From positions 27,675 through 91,674 of the forward strand of contig JBAZFB010000007.1 of NCBI GenBank assembly GCA_041653595.1: 64,000 bases of DNA, given 5' to 3'. A program made the translations under genes and the position numbers. How positions within the stretch are numbered: position 1 is the first letter of the stretch; the number at the start of each line of letters is the position of its first letter. The stretch comes from Candidatus Omnitrophota bacterium (GTDB lineage Bacteria; Omnitrophota; Gorgyraeia; Pluralincolimonadales; Pluralincolimonadaceae). The notes under the pieces were generated by a model. It saw only the letters and a program-made list of their open reading frames with translations, ran no database searches and was not told the origin of the DNA. Of the stretch, positions 50,099 to 58,769 are shown piece by piece.

Positions 50099-51088
50099 TT
50101 ATTTTATCCAGGGCATCATCTTACGGAGCTTCTTGCCGACGACCTCTATAAGATGGTTTTCATCCCTTTTCATTAACTTGTCAAAGTTCTTCCTTCCGGT
50201 CTCGTTCTCTTCCAGCCATTCCTTCGCGAACGCGCCGGATTGTATATCCTTGAGTATCTTCTTCATCTCTGCGCGGGCCGCGTCGGTCACTATCCTCTTG
50301 CCGCGCGTAAGGTCGCCGTATTTGGCGGTATCAGAGACGCGCTGGCGCATCCCCTGTATGCCCGTCGAGTAGATCAGGTCGGTGATGAGCTTAAGCTCGT
50401 GCAAACACTCGAAATAAGCGATCTCGGGCTGGTATCCCGCCTCGACCAGCGTATCGAAACCGGCCATGATGAGCTCGGTCACGCCGCCGCAGAGGACGAC
50501 CTGTTCGCCGAACAGGTCCGTCTCGACCTCTTCCTTGAACGTCGTCTCAATGACGCCTGCCCTCGTGCCGCCTATGCCTTTGGCGTAAGCGAGCGCCGTC
50601 TTCAGGGCGTTGCCGCTGTGGTCCTGGTATATAGCGACCAGGCACGGGACGCCTTTGCCTTCCTCGAACTGGGTCCTTACAAGCGCGCCCGGCCCTTTAG
50701 GCGCTATCATAAAGACATCGACATTCTTCGGCGGGACTATCCCCCTGAAATGGATGTTGAAGCCGTGCGAAAAATTGAGCGCCTTCCCCTCGGTCAGGTG
50801 CTTCTCGACGAACGATTTATATATCTTCGCCTGGAGGTGGTCCTGCGTGAGTATCTGGATCACGTGCGCCTCTTTCGAGGCCGTCTCGGCGGACATCGGC
50901 TTGAAGCCGTCCTTGACCGCCTGCTCGTAGTTCGGCGTCCCCTCGAGTTCGGAAACGATGACCTCTACGCCGCTGTCCTTAAGGTTCAGCGCCTGGGCGC
51001 GGCCCTGGTTGCCGTATCCGACTATCGCTACTTTCTTCCCCTTCAAAAAGTTCAGGTCCGCGTCTTTGTCATAATATATCTTCAACAT
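50099..51088 (-). CDS. ilvC: Ketol-acid reductoisomerase (class I)
   Basis: Converts acetolactate to dihydroxyisovalerate. The 329 residues match class I (about 330). The nucleotide loop VAIVGYGNQGRAQALNLKDSGVEV, HGFNIHFRGIVPPKNVDVFMIAPKGPG, and metal ligands in FGEQVVLCGG and the C-terminal half are visible. The loop after the Rossmann beta-strand reads SELEGTPNYE, unlike the typical GLR-S phosphate-binding loop, so cofactor preference (NADH or NADPH) is uncertain. It is 1 nt after ilvN. Confidence 0.96.
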   Translation of the reverse strand: MLKIYYDKDADLNFLKGKKVAIVGYGNQGRAQALNLKDSGVEVIVSELEGTPNYEQAVKDGFKPMSAETASKEAHVIQILTQDHLQAKIYKSFVEKHLTEGKALNFSHGFNIHFRGIVPPKNVDVFMIAPKGPGALVRTQFEEGKGVPCLVAIYQDHSGNALKTALAYAKGIGGTRAGVIETTFKEEVETDLFGEQVVLCGGVTELIMAGFDTLVEAGYQPEIAYFECLHELKLITDLIYSTGIQGMRQRVSDTAKYGDLTRGKRIVTDAARAEMKKILKDIQSGAFAKEWLEENETGRKNFDKLMKRDENHLIEVVGKKLRKMMPWIK

Positions 51089-51604
51089 TTATTCCTCTTC
51101 CTCCTTTATTGTTTTTGGTTTCTCCCTTGATTCCGTCTCCATCGCTATCTTTCCCGTGCGGACTATCTCCTTGATACCGAACTGCCTCAAGAGCTCGATG
51201 AGGTCATCTATGTGCGAGGTCTCGCCCACAGCCTCTATAGTTATCGTATGCAGGCCGAGGTCCGCGACGTTCGCTTTCATCGTCTCGGCGATCTCGATTA
51301 TCTTAGTGCGATCGTTCTGGGCGCGGATGCCGACTTTTATCAATATCAGTTCGCGGTCGATGAATTTCGTCTTCGTCAGGTCGGTGACCGTGATGACATC
51401 GATCAACTTGTTCAGCTGCTTCTTGATCTGTTCGAGTGTCCGCTCGTCGCCCTCGGCGACTATCGTCATCCTCGAAACGCTCGGGTCCTCGGTCTCGCCG
51501 ACCGCGAGCGAATCTATGTTGAATCCGCGCGCCGAAAAAAGGCCGGATATGCGCGCGAGGACTCCCGGGTGGTTCTCGACAAGCACCGATATTGTCTGTC
51601 TCAT
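51089..51604 (-). CDS. ilvN: Acetolactate synthase small (regulatory) subunit
   Basis: Regulatory subunit giving valine feedback control to IlvB. The 171 residues have two ACT-type parts: an N-terminal ACT (TISVLVENHPGVLARISGLFSARGFNIDSLAVGETED) and a C-terminal one (about 80-160). The final residues are Glu/Lys-rich. Overlaps ilvB by 4 nt (ATGA). Confidence 0.96.
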   Translation of the reverse strand: MRQTISVLVENHPGVLARISGLFSARGFNIDSLAVGETEDPSVSRMTIVAEGDERTLEQIKKQLNKLIDVITVTDLTKTKFIDRELILIKVGIRAQNDRTKIIEIAETMKANVADLGLHTITIEAVGETSHIDDLIELLRQFGIKEIVRTGKIAMETESREKPKTIKEEEE

Positions 51605-53274
51605 GCCATGCTCCCTATCATATCATCGAGGCGTTTACCGGCCGGGACCATCGGGTAAACATTCTCCTCCGGCTCGACTATAAAGTCCATGACGACGGTG
51701 TTCTTTGTGCGCATCGCCTTTTCTATCGCGGGACGGACCTCTTCTTTTTTGCTGATCCGTATCCCGACCGCGCCATACGCCTCGGCTATCTTGACAAAGT
51801 CCGGGTTCTCGAGCTTCGTATGGGAATACCTCTTCCCGTAGAAGAGCTCCTGCCACTGGCGGACCATGCCGAGATACGAGTTATTGAGTATCGCTATCTT
51901 GATGTCTATCTTGTTGACGACCGCGGTCGCGAGTTCCTGTATGTTCATCTGTATCGACCCGTCGCCGCTTATGACGAAAACCTCTGAACCGGGCTTGCCG
52001 ACTTTCGCTCCTATTCCCGCGGGAAAGCCGTAGCCCATCGTCCCGAGCCCGCCGCTTGAGAGCAGCTCGCGCGGACGCATGAAATTATACCACTGCGCCG
52101 TCCACATCTGGTGCTGGCCGACGTCGGTGGCGATTATCGCCTCTCCCTTCGTCGCCTCGCAGATCTGCTGGATGACATACTGCGGGCGGAGCCTGTCGTC
52201 CATCTTGTAATTGAGCGGATGTTTCTGCTTCCACTCGAGGATCTTCTCGGTCCACTCTTTGTCGTGCGGCCTGTGGACTATCTTCAAGAATTCTTCCAGG
52301 ACGCACTTGACGTCCCCGACTATCGGGACATCGACCGCCACGCTCTTGGATATTGCCGACGGGTCGATGTCTATATGGATCACCTTCGCGTGCGGGGCGA
52401 ACTCGTCTATCTTCCCGGTAACGCGGTCATCGAACCGCGCGCCTATCGCTATAAGGAGGTCGCAGTTCTGGACAGCATGGTTCGCGTATCCGGTCCCGTG
52501 CATGCCGAGCATGCCGAGCGATAATTCGTGGTTACCGGGGAACGAGCCCAAACCGAGCAATGTCATCGTGACCGGGGAATTTATCTTCTCGGCGAACTCT
52601 TTCAATTCTTTCGCCGCGCCTGAGAGGATGACCCCGCCGCCCGCGTATATGACGGGACGTTTCGATTCCGAGACCATCTTGACCGCCCTCTTGATCTGCC
52701 CGGGATGCCCGCAATACGTCGGCTTGTAGCCGCGGACGCTGACCTTCTCCGGATAATGGAACTCGGTCTCGGCCAACTGGACATCGGACGGCAGGTCTAT
52801 GAGGACAGGCCCCGGTCTTCCGGTCGAGGCTATATGGAACGCCTCCTTGACCGTCCGCGCGAGGTCTTTGACGTCCTTGACGAGGTAATTATGCTTGGTT
52901 ATCGGGCGCGTGATGCCGATAATATCGGCCTCCTGGAACGCGTCGTTCCCGATCATGAACGTCTTGACCTGCCCGGTTATCGCGACCATAGGTATCGAAT
53001 CCATATACGCGGTCGCTATTCCTGTGACGAGGTTCGTGGCGCCCGGGCCTGATGTCGCTATGCAGACGCCGGGTTTGCCGGTCGCGCGCGCGTAGCCGTC
53101 GGCGGCGTGCGCCGCTCCCTGCTCGTGCCTGACCAAATAAAATTTCAAGTCAGAGTGATATAAGGCGTCAAAGAGCGGCAATGCCTGCCCGCCGGGATAG
53201 CCGAATATCGCCCCGACATTCTCTTTTTTGAGCGATTCAACCAATATCCTCGCCCCGTTCATTTTAGTTGTCAT
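51601..53274 (-). CDS. ilvB: Acetolactate synthase large subunit
   Basis: Thiamine diphosphate-dependent catalytic subunit. The 557 residues carry GAIFGYPGGQALPLFDAL at the N-terminus, the catalytic Glu in FYLVRHEQGAAHAADGYARATG (about 50), and the C-terminal ThDP motif VISGDGSIQMNIQELATAVVNKIDIKIAILNN (GDG...NN, near 440). It lies 7 nt after ilvD and overlaps ilvN by 4 nt. Confidence 0.97.
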   Translation of the reverse strand: MTTKMNGARILVESLKKENVGAIFGYPGGQALPLFDALYHSDLKFYLVRHEQGAAHAADGYARATGKPGVCIATSGPGATNLVTGIATAYMDSIPMVAITGQVKTFMIGNDAFQEADIIGITRPITKHNYLVKDVKDLARTVKEAFHIASTGRPGPVLIDLPSDVQLAETEFHYPEKVSVRGYKPTYCGHPGQIKRAVKMVSESKRPVIYAGGGVILSGAAKELKEFAEKINSPVTMTLLGLGSFPGNHELSLGMLGMHGTGYANHAVQNCDLLIAIGARFDDRVTGKIDEFAPHAKVIHIDIDPSAISKSVAVDVPIVGDVKCVLEEFLKIVHRPHDKEWTEKILEWKQKHPLNYKMDDRLRPQYVIQQICEATKGEAIIATDVGQHQMWTAQWYNFMRPRELLSSGGLGTMGYGFPAGIGAKVGKPGSEVFVISGDGSIQMNIQELATAVVNKIDIKIAILNNSYLGMVRQWQELFYGKRYSHTKLENPDFVKIAEAYGAVGIRISKKEEVRPAIEKAMRTKNTVVMDFIVEPEENVYPMVPAGKRLDDMIGSMA

Positions 53275-53281
53275 TTAATCA

Positions 53282-54940
53282 TTAACCTTTCATAACGGCG
53301 CCGGTGCTCGCAGATGTGACGAGTTTCGCGTAACGCGCGAGGTAGCCCGTCGTTATCTTCGGCTTATGCGCCTTGATCGATCTCATCCGTTTAGTCAATT
53401 CGGCCTTCGAGATCTTCAGTTCCAGTTTCCTCTTGTTGATGTCGATCTCGATCGTGTCGCCGTCCCTGATCGCGGCGAGAGGCCCGCCCTCGGCCGCCTC
53501 AGGCGCTATATGCCCGATGCACGGCCCCTGTGTGCCGCCGGAGAATCTTCCGTCTGTGATCAAAGCGACTTTATCGGCTAATCCCATACCGACGATGGCC
53601 GCGGTCGGGGATAACATCTCCCTCATGCCCGGCCCGCCCTTGGGGCCTTCATAGCGGATGACAACGCAGTCGCCTGCGGTTATCTTCCTGTCCATGATAG
53701 CCTTCATCGCGTCTTCCTCGGAATTAAAACATTTCGCCTTGCCGGTGAAATGCTTTATCTTCTCCTGAACGGCGCTCTGCTTGACTACGGCACCGTCCGG
53801 GGCAATATTGCCCTTCAGGACGGCTATACCTCCTTCTTTATGGTAAGGCCTGTTAAGCGGCCTGATGACCTCTTCATCGTCTATGCGCGCGGCGTCGGCG
53901 ATCTGGTAGATCGTCCTGCCGCTGACCGTCGGGAGGTTGCTCAATTCCGGCTTAAGCCTCTTCAAGACCGCGGGAATGCCGCCCGCGAACTCGAGGTCTT
54001 CCATAAAATATTTGCCCGACGGCAAAATATCCGAGATATGCGGCGTCTGCCTGCTTATTTTATCGAAGATATCGAGCGGCATTTTTATGCCCAGCTCATG
54101 CGCGATAGCCGTCACATGCAAAACCGTGTTCGTCGACCCGCCGAGCGCCATATCGACGCGCAGCGCGTTCTCGAACGCCCTCGGAGTCAATATCTTTCTG
54201 GGTGTTATATCCTTTTTAACAAGCTCGACGATACGCTCGCCGCTTAAATAAGCGATTCTTTCCCTCTTCGCCGATGCCGCGAGGGCAGTAGCCCCGCCCG
54301 TCATAGCGATGCCAAGCGCCTCGGAAAGGCAGCTCATCGTATTCGCGGTATAAAGCCCCTGGCAGGCGCCTGCGCCCGGGCAAGCGTTGCACTCGAGTTC
54401 TTCGAGCTCTTCTCTTGTGATCTCTCCTGCCCTGTGCCTTCCGACCGCCTCGAACGTATCCTTGACGAGCGAGAGGCGTTTTAACCCCGAACGGCCAGAA
54501 AGCATCGGCCCGCCGGTGACGACGATAGCCGGGATATTCATCCTGCACGCCGCCATCATCATTCCCGGGGTGATCTTGTCGCAATTTGTAAGCAAAATAA
54601 GCCCGTCCAAGGCATGGGCTGTCGTGACCATCTCGACCGAATCGGCAATAAGCTCCCTCAGCGGAAGCGAGCAATGCATGCCCAAATGGCCCATGGCGAT
54701 GCCGTCGCAGATAGCGGGTATTCCGAAGACAAAGGCTGTGCCGCCTGCCGCGTAAATGCCGTGCTCGATCGAGCGCTCAAGCTCGCGTAAATGGATATGG
54801 CCGGGAACGAGGTCAGTAAAACTGGAGGCTATGCCGATGAACGGCCGCTCCATCTCAGACTTCGTCATACCTGTGGCATACATAAGCGAACGACTTCCGG
54901 CCTTCTCAAGGCCTTTCTTGACCCTATCGCTTCTTAACAT
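53282..54940 (-). CDS. ilvD: Dihydroxy-acid dehydratase
   Basis: Iron-sulfur dehydratase of valine and isoleucine synthesis. The 552 residues contain the cluster cysteines in LLTNCDKITPGMMMAA (about 120) and CNACPGAGACQGLYTANTM (about 190), and the C-terminal DGRFSGGTQGPCIGHIAPEA motif. First gene of the operon: a promoter lies about 80 nt upstream and the ribosome site AAGGAG precedes the ATG. Confidence 0.97.
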   Translation of the reverse strand: MLRSDRVKKGLEKAGSRSLMYATGMTKSEMERPFIGIASSFTDLVPGHIHLRELERSIEHGIYAAGGTAFVFGIPAICDGIAMGHLGMHCSLPLRELIADSVEMVTTAHALDGLILLTNCDKITPGMMMAACRMNIPAIVVTGGPMLSGRSGLKRLSLVKDTFEAVGRHRAGEITREELEELECNACPGAGACQGLYTANTMSCLSEALGIAMTGGATALAASAKRERIAYLSGERIVELVKKDITPRKILTPRAFENALRVDMALGGSTNTVLHVTAIAHELGIKMPLDIFDKISRQTPHISDILPSGKYFMEDLEFAGGIPAVLKRLKPELSNLPTVSGRTIYQIADAARIDDEEVIRPLNRPYHKEGGIAVLKGNIAPDGAVVKQSAVQEKIKHFTGKAKCFNSEEDAMKAIMDRKITAGDCVVIRYEGPKGGPGMREMLSPTAAIVGMGLADKVALITDGRFSGGTQGPCIGHIAPEAAEGGPLAAIRDGDTIEIDINKRKLELKISKAELTKRMRSIKAHKPKITTGYLARYAKLVTSASTGAVMKG

Positions 54941-55131
54941 GATATATCTCCTTGGATTACCTAGGGATACGAAACCCTATGGGTTGGCACAAAGGAAAGT
55001 TTAAGCCATTGTAAACCAGAATTATAGCATATCGACCGGATATGTCAATAATATTATAGGACGTCAAGCCAGGGGCCAAACACCCTCCTTCACCCCTATA
55101 GACGTAAAATGGCGGGATTTTCTTTCAAAAA
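54941..55131 (-). promoter_or_regulatory. Intergenic region with the ilv operon promoter
   Basis: The 191-nt gap between ilvD and the cupin gene. On the minus strand a perfect -35 TTGACA (55043-55048), 16-nt spacer and perfect -10 TATAAT (55021-55026) predict a start near 55013. The leader of about 73 nt contains a small AGGG / CCCT hairpin near 54963-54980 and the ilvD ribosome site. I see no T-box or leader peptide. Confidence 0.8.
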
Positions 55132-55593
55132 TTATTTGACGTATTTTGTGCCGTCAGGGCCGATAGCGTTAAGCTGGAGGACTACTTCCCCTTCTTTGGC
55201 CACCGCGTAGTGCGGCATCCCGCTCGGCTCTGTGAAGAAGCTCCCGGAAGGGAGTCTCTTGAGTTTCGACTCGTCGAACTTATCACCGTAGCCGAAATAG
55301 AAAGTCCCGGAGAGGACGGTGACCATCCTTCCCTTATTCGGGTGCGAATGGGGTTTCAGGATGGTATTTGCGGGTATCCTGATGCGCTGGGTGTATGGCG
55401 CCGCAATGCTTGGGTCCCCTGCCAGGACCGCGGTCTGCAGGCCGTGCAGTTTGGGGTCGGATTTCCATATTATATCGCCCGGCACAAGCCTGGCAGCCGG
55501 CATGTTGGCATTATTTATCCCGGTAAAATGGAACGCCGCGGCGCATGCCAGGACTATTACTGCGGATATGACGAGATATTTAAGATATTTCAT
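55132..55593 (-). CDS. Secreted small cupin-domain protein
   Basis: About 153 residues with an N-terminal signal or anchor helix (MKYLKYLVISAVIVLACAAA) and a single cupin barrel. The cupin motif 1 is ILKPHSHPNKGRMVTVLSGTFYFGYG (metal His pair near 70) and motif 2 is PSGMPHYAV near 125. The ATG at 55591-55593 overlaps the stop of the frameshifted gene upstream (ATGA), so the two were co-expressed. Function unknown; such single cupins often bind metal or small organics. Confidence 0.85.
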   Translation of the reverse strand: MKYLKYLVISAVIVLACAAAFHFTGINNANMPAARLVPGDIIWKSDPKLHGLQTAVLAGDPSIAAPYTQRIRIPANTILKPHSHPNKGRMVTVLSGTFYFGYGDKFDESKLKRLPSGSFFTEPSGMPHYAVAKEGEVVLQLNAIGPDGTKYVK

Positions 55594-55945
55594 ATGTCGT
55601 AGCTCATGCCTCCCAGTAATTTCCAGTGATTGTCCTCTTTCGCCCACGTATGGGTTATCCGCGATGACTGTGTTTTAGCCACACCGGTATTAACGTGGAT
55701 GATGTATTGGGTCAGCGCGACATCTCCCAGTAACCGGATACCTTCCCGTTCGATCTTGAAAGTGCATGAAGTAGGCGCGGGGACCAATTGCTTCATGAAA
55801 CGGGCGCTTCCTTGTCGACCGGCTGCGGCAATGAGCTCGGCCACCCAAGGAATTTACTATGCACAATTGCAAGCGCCTCCTCATAATTTGCTTTATAGAG
55901 GTTTGCGAAGTACATCTCTTCCAATGCCCAAATTTCCTCTTCCAT
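55590..55945 (-). pseudogene. Frameshifted SnoaL/DUF4440-like gene
   Basis: Two reading frames together give one NTF2-like protein of about 117 residues. The first frame (from 55945) reads EEEIWALEEMYFANLYKANYEEALAIVHSKFLGWP and then meets a stop; the second reads GSARFMKQLVPAPTSCTFKIE to WAKEDNHWKLLGGMSYDI. Joining them near 55800 restores a DUF4440-type pattern, so a single base appears to be missing at AAGGAAGC (AAGGGAAGC would fit). Either a real decayed gene or a sequencing error. Coupled to the cupin gene. Confidence 0.7.
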
Positions 55946-55968
55946 CGCGTCCCTTCTGCTCTTCACCG

Positions 55969-55999
55969 AATCAAGTATACTGTCACTGTAATTATTTTA
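55969..55999. repeat. 31-bp direct repeat, left copy
   Basis: Matches the copy at 56754-56784 at 28 of 31 positions, in the same orientation; the core is CTGTCAC(T/C)GTAATTATTTTA. It lies just downstream of the unknown ORF (minus-strand sense) and just upstream of the frameshifted gene. Confidence 0.75.
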
Positions 56000-56006
56000 A
56001 TGCATA

Positions 56007-56744
56007 TTATGAAATATTAAGTCTCTCACATACATCCTTCCAATAAGTAGGAGATGTTATTTGATTCGTGAAAGATGTTTTTTTAATTATATCAGAACAG
56101 CGATTTATATATTTTTGATCTGTCAGAAATTGTTTCAATTTTTCGCCTCGAATACAATTGTATACTTTATTTATATTACATAGCTCCAAATACCAGGCGC
56201 ATTGTATGCCTGTTTCGCTTGAACGGATGTCTGCTATAAAGTCAAAAGCGATATTCGCTAAAGATTCATAGAAGACCATATCATCCAAACTTTCTATGAG
56301 CAATTGGCTATTTTCTACTCCGTCGTCATGATCTATGACCCATTCTTTTTTACGGCAGGCTTCCTTGTCGAAGTGCTCCACAGCGAAATTTTTTGTCCAG
56401 GTATTTAAACATGCCTTCAATGAATCCTCGCATTTTTCAAATAAACCGTCTTTTTTTAAGCTATCGATATGTTCTGAGATAAACCAGATTATCTCCGTAG
56501 AGCAATCTAACGAATTATCCGGATTATTATTGATATATTGAAGGGCAAAAGGAAGGAAATAACAGGATTCTTGGTATGAACTGATAGGAGTCAGATGGAA
56601 GATTATACGATAGTCAGACCAACTCATATCCAGATCGGCTGTATCCAATACCCCTTTAAGCTCTTTATCTGAGATATGATCATAGGGATTTGAGAATTTT
56701 TCCGGCCGCTTATACGGAGTTTTGAACAATTCTATTCCATCCAT
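56007..56744 (-). CDS. Unknown protein flanked by direct repeats
   Basis: A 245-residue cytoplasmic protein that I do not recognise. It is rich in Asp, Glu, Lys, Ile and Cys, with no signal peptide, membrane span or known catalytic motif. AT-rich codon use contrasts with the GC-rich chromosome to the left, which suggests transfer. The gene is bracketed by two near-identical 31-bp repeats in direct orientation (55969-55999 and 56754-56784), as if the gene plus one repeat had moved as a 785-bp unit. Confidence 0.7.
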   Translation of the reverse strand: MDGIELFKTPYKRPEKFSNPYDHISDKELKGVLDTADLDMSWSDYRIIFHLTPISSYQESCYFLPFALQYINNNPDNSLDCSTEIIWFISEHIDSLKKDGLFEKCEDSLKACLNTWTKNFAVEHFDKEACRKKEWVIDHDDGVENSQLLIESLDDMVFYESLANIAFDFIADIRSSETGIQCAWYLELCNINKVYNCIRGEKLKQFLTDQKYINRCSDIIKKTSFTNQITSPTYWKDVCERLNIS

Positions 56745-56753
56745 TTTTTACCT

Positions 56754-56784
56754 AATTAAGTATGCTGTCACCGTAATTATTTTA
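56754..56784. repeat. 31-bp direct repeat, right copy
   Basis: Second copy of the repeat at 55969-55999, differing at 3 bases. Its 3' end contains the stop codon of the gene at 56782-57558. Short repeats of this kind next to small insertions are known from REP-type elements, but I cannot confirm a family. Confidence 0.75.
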
Positions 56785-57558
56785 CGGATATGGTTTAGGA
56801 ACCTGTCCCTGCAATGCTTTGTCGATCTCTGAATTGAACGACGCGTCGCCCCATTCTTTCCTGGCTTCGCTCGCGATCTCTTCGGCTTCCGCTTTACGTT
56901 GATTGACAACTAGAAGCGCTATGAGCGTTGAAACCTCATTCGTGAATGCTTTGTTGGTATATTCAAGGAGCCTCGTTCCAAACTTCGGATCTTCGGCTAA
57001 ATGTTTATTCTCCCGATATAACTCAACGTATCGAGAAAATGACGCTTTTGGATCAATGTACTTCCCGCATACTTTATATTCTTTGGCGTTGATCAAGGCG
57101 GGTTGTGCCAAGTCATAGACTTTCCTTGCGGAATCCGGATCGCGGGTATCAAGCGCCATAAATATTTCTTTTGTACGGGATCCTTCTCCGAACTCACCAT
57201 CGATTGAAACCATATCACTAAATGATTCCCGGAGATCTTTCCCATCGATGACGTTCTTCGCAGCTTCGTCGCGGAATTCTTTTAGCTTGACGAGGGCCGG
57301 AGGATAGACCTCTGCGAGTCTATGCCAATAGAGTAAAGCAAATGACAGCCGGACCCCATAAAGCGCCTTATCATATTTAAGGGCGTTTTGGTGGAACCAT
57401 ACGAATTTCGCTAATGCGTCTTCGTAGCGTTGGTCCTGGGTATCTTTTTCGGCCTCATTTAGTATTTTTTGCGGATTGGGTTGAAGCGGCGGCTTCCATT
57501 CAGCAAACGCTACTGCAGACAGTAACAACATGAGAATGATCGCAGTCAATCTTTTCAT
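56782..57558 (-). CDS. Secreted protein of unknown function, TPR-like
   Basis: A 258-residue protein with a clear signal peptide (MKRLTAIILMLLLSAVAFA/EW, cleavage near 19). The mature part is helical: YEDALAKFVWFHQNAL and RKVYDLAQPALINAKEYK look like degenerate TPR-type repeats. AT-richer than the chromosome. It begins 17 nt after an attC half-site with ribosome site AGGAGGG, so it was probably a cassette gene. Its own attC is missing. Confidence 0.75.
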   Translation of the reverse strand: MKRLTAIILMLLLSAVAFAEWKPPLQPNPQKILNEAEKDTQDQRYEDALAKFVWFHQNALKYDKALYGVRLSFALLYWHRLAEVYPPALVKLKEFRDEAAKNVIDGKDLRESFSDMVSIDGEFGEGSRTKEIFMALDTRDPDSARKVYDLAQPALINAKEYKVCGKYIDPKASFSRYVELYRENKHLAEDPKFGTRLLEYTNKAFTNEVSTLIALLVVNQRKAEAEEIASEARKEWGDASFNSEIDKALQGQVPKPYP

Positions 57559-57570
57559 TATTCCCTCCTA

Positions 57571-58026
57571 TTACCTAACATTTGAACTCAGCGGCTGTCC
57601 CCAATTAGTCCTGATTTGCTTGTAATTAAATATGTAAAGTAACGTCAATATGCCCGCCGGCAGTATGCCGAATATTGCGCCCGCGTATACAACCAGGATC
57701 GTAGCCGGGGAATCTATATAAAGCGGATGATTAGTAAAGAAAAGATAATTATTTAAGAAGAAGCTTACTATTGCTTGCCAGCCCATTATTAACCAATACA
57801 GGGTCAATAAAGATATTGACGCTATCCAGGCGCGCTTGCGATTTGAGATTATGCCTAGGGTCGAATAAACGAACGATAAAGCAAATAAAGGCACTATGAT
57901 CTTAACTATAGAAAAAAGCGGATGTAATAACACTATTAAGGAAACGAGGATTAATTGTATTGTCCAAATTACCTGGACTATCTTAAGCAGCGATATTCCG
58001 GCATTACTTTTTGATTCTCTGTTCAT
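57571..58026 (-). CDS. Four-helix membrane protein of unknown function, C-terminus made by an attC remnant
   Basis: A 151-residue protein with four hydrophobic segments (about 10-32, 33-50, 60-80 and 100-125). No family recognised. Its last eight residues (QPLSSNVR) are encoded by the half attC at 57574-57597, so the gene reads into the broken recombination site and uses a stop there. The start overlaps the preceding gene by one base (TAATG), so the pair is coupled in one two-gene cassette. Confidence 0.75.
   Translation of the reverse strand: MNRESKSNAGISLLKIVQVIWTIQLILVSLIVLLHPLFSIVKIIVPLFALSFVYSTLGIISNRKRAWIASISLLTLYWLIMGWQAIVSFFLNNYLFFTNHPLYIDSPATILVVYAGAIFGILPAGILTLLYIFNYKQIRTNWGQPLSSNVR
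57574..57597 (-). other. Half attC site (degenerate cassette boundary)
   Basis: Matches only the L'-R' half of the attC sites to the right: CAGCCGCTGAGTTCAAA-T-GTTAGG on the minus strand. The R''-L'' half (GCCTAAC...GCGGAC) is missing; the gene body continues instead. This is the last trace of the array toward the left. Confidence 0.75.
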
Positions 58027-58463
58027 TATTGCTGATCATCACTTTTTGGCAAACTCGGACCGACTATGGTTCCGTCCATCAGGACCATGACTGAGAAATA
58101 ACTGTTTGCCCTGATCCCATCCAGGTCAACATTGCCGTTGACGGATATGCTATAGTACCACCTGTCTTTATACTTATCGTCCCATATCTCAGATAGTGAA
58201 ATATTGACGACTTTGAAGTTAACGAATTTGGGATATTTCTCCTTGACCCATTGCGTGGCAATTTCCACGGCTTTATGGACCGGCAAAGGCAGTTCTTCGC
58301 TCGTTTTCCATTCCGGGCATTTCTCCAGCACGTCTCTGGTGGTTTGGTATATTGTTCTTTTCCCGTTTTCATCGACGTGCTCCGTCAAGCGGACAACTTC
58401 ACCTGCTATCGCCTGCGTCGAAAAAAGGAAGATGCCAAGTACCGCGATCACTAATCTTTTCAT
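58026..58463 (-). CDS. Secreted protein of unknown function
   Basis: A 145-residue protein with signal peptide MKRLVIAVLGIFLFSTQAIA/GE. The mature part has the pattern VHKAVEIATQWVKEKYPKF...WYYSISVNGNV...GTIVGP, resembling the PepSY-like fold of small periplasmic proteins, but this is weak. First gene of a two-gene cassette; ribosome site AGGAGGAGAC precedes the ATG. It lies directly after the toxin-antitoxin cassette's attC. Confidence 0.75.
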   Translation of the reverse strand: MKRLVIAVLGIFLFSTQAIAGEVVRLTEHVDENGKRTIYQTTRDVLEKCPEWKTSEELPLPVHKAVEIATQWVKEKYPKFVNFKVVNISLSEIWDDKYKDRWYYSISVNGNVDLDGIRANSYFSVMVLMDGTIVGPSLPKSDDQQ

Positions 58464-58472
58464 GTCTCCTCC

Positions 58473-58547
58473 TATTAACGTTTGAACTCAGCGGCGGCGA
58501 CTTCTAATCAGGATGCCAGCGCCGTCCGCTGGAGTGAAATGTTCTCC
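58473..58547 (-). other. attC site 1
   Basis: Complete attC of the first toxin-antitoxin cassette. Core AAC at 58477-58479 and GTT at 58541-58543; the outer R box (GTTCTCC) departs from consensus, as in the second copy of this cassette. The loop (58497-58523) differs from all the other sites. Confidence 0.85.
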
Positions 58548-58550
58548 GTT

Positions 58551-58769
58551 TTAATTATTCTTTAATATTTCCCCAGCGGTGTGAAAATGTACTTTTTTAC
58601 TGCGCTCTTTCACTTCGTATTGCGCAATAACTTTTCTATCTATCAGAGTCTCATACATTTCCATAAGGGATTTTTTCAACAATTTTGAACGATCCTCGTC
58701 ATAATAATTAGACAGTCTTTTTAAGACCCTTTCTTCCTGTTCGTTAAATCTAACCGATATTATTCCCAT
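58551..58769 (-). CDS. Ribbon-helix-helix antitoxin (cassette copy 1)
   Basis: A 72-residue protein beginning MGIISVRFNEQEERVLKRLSNYY, a typical ribbon-helix-helix DNA-binding start, with a flexible C-terminus for toxin binding. It overlaps the toxin gene by 10 nt. Toxin precedes antitoxin, the reverse of most relBE pairs. The same cassette end reappears at 63906-64000 with 95 identical bases. The pair likely stabilises the cassette array. Confidence 0.85.
   Translation of the reverse strand: MGIISVRFNEQEERVLKRLSNYYDEDRSKLLKKSLMEMYETLIDRKVIAQYEVKERSKKVHFHTAGEILKNN

Noticed and set aside
55969..56784. Direct repeats considered as the ends of an insertion sequence
   Set aside because: They are direct, not inverted, and the enclosed ORF has no transposase motif.
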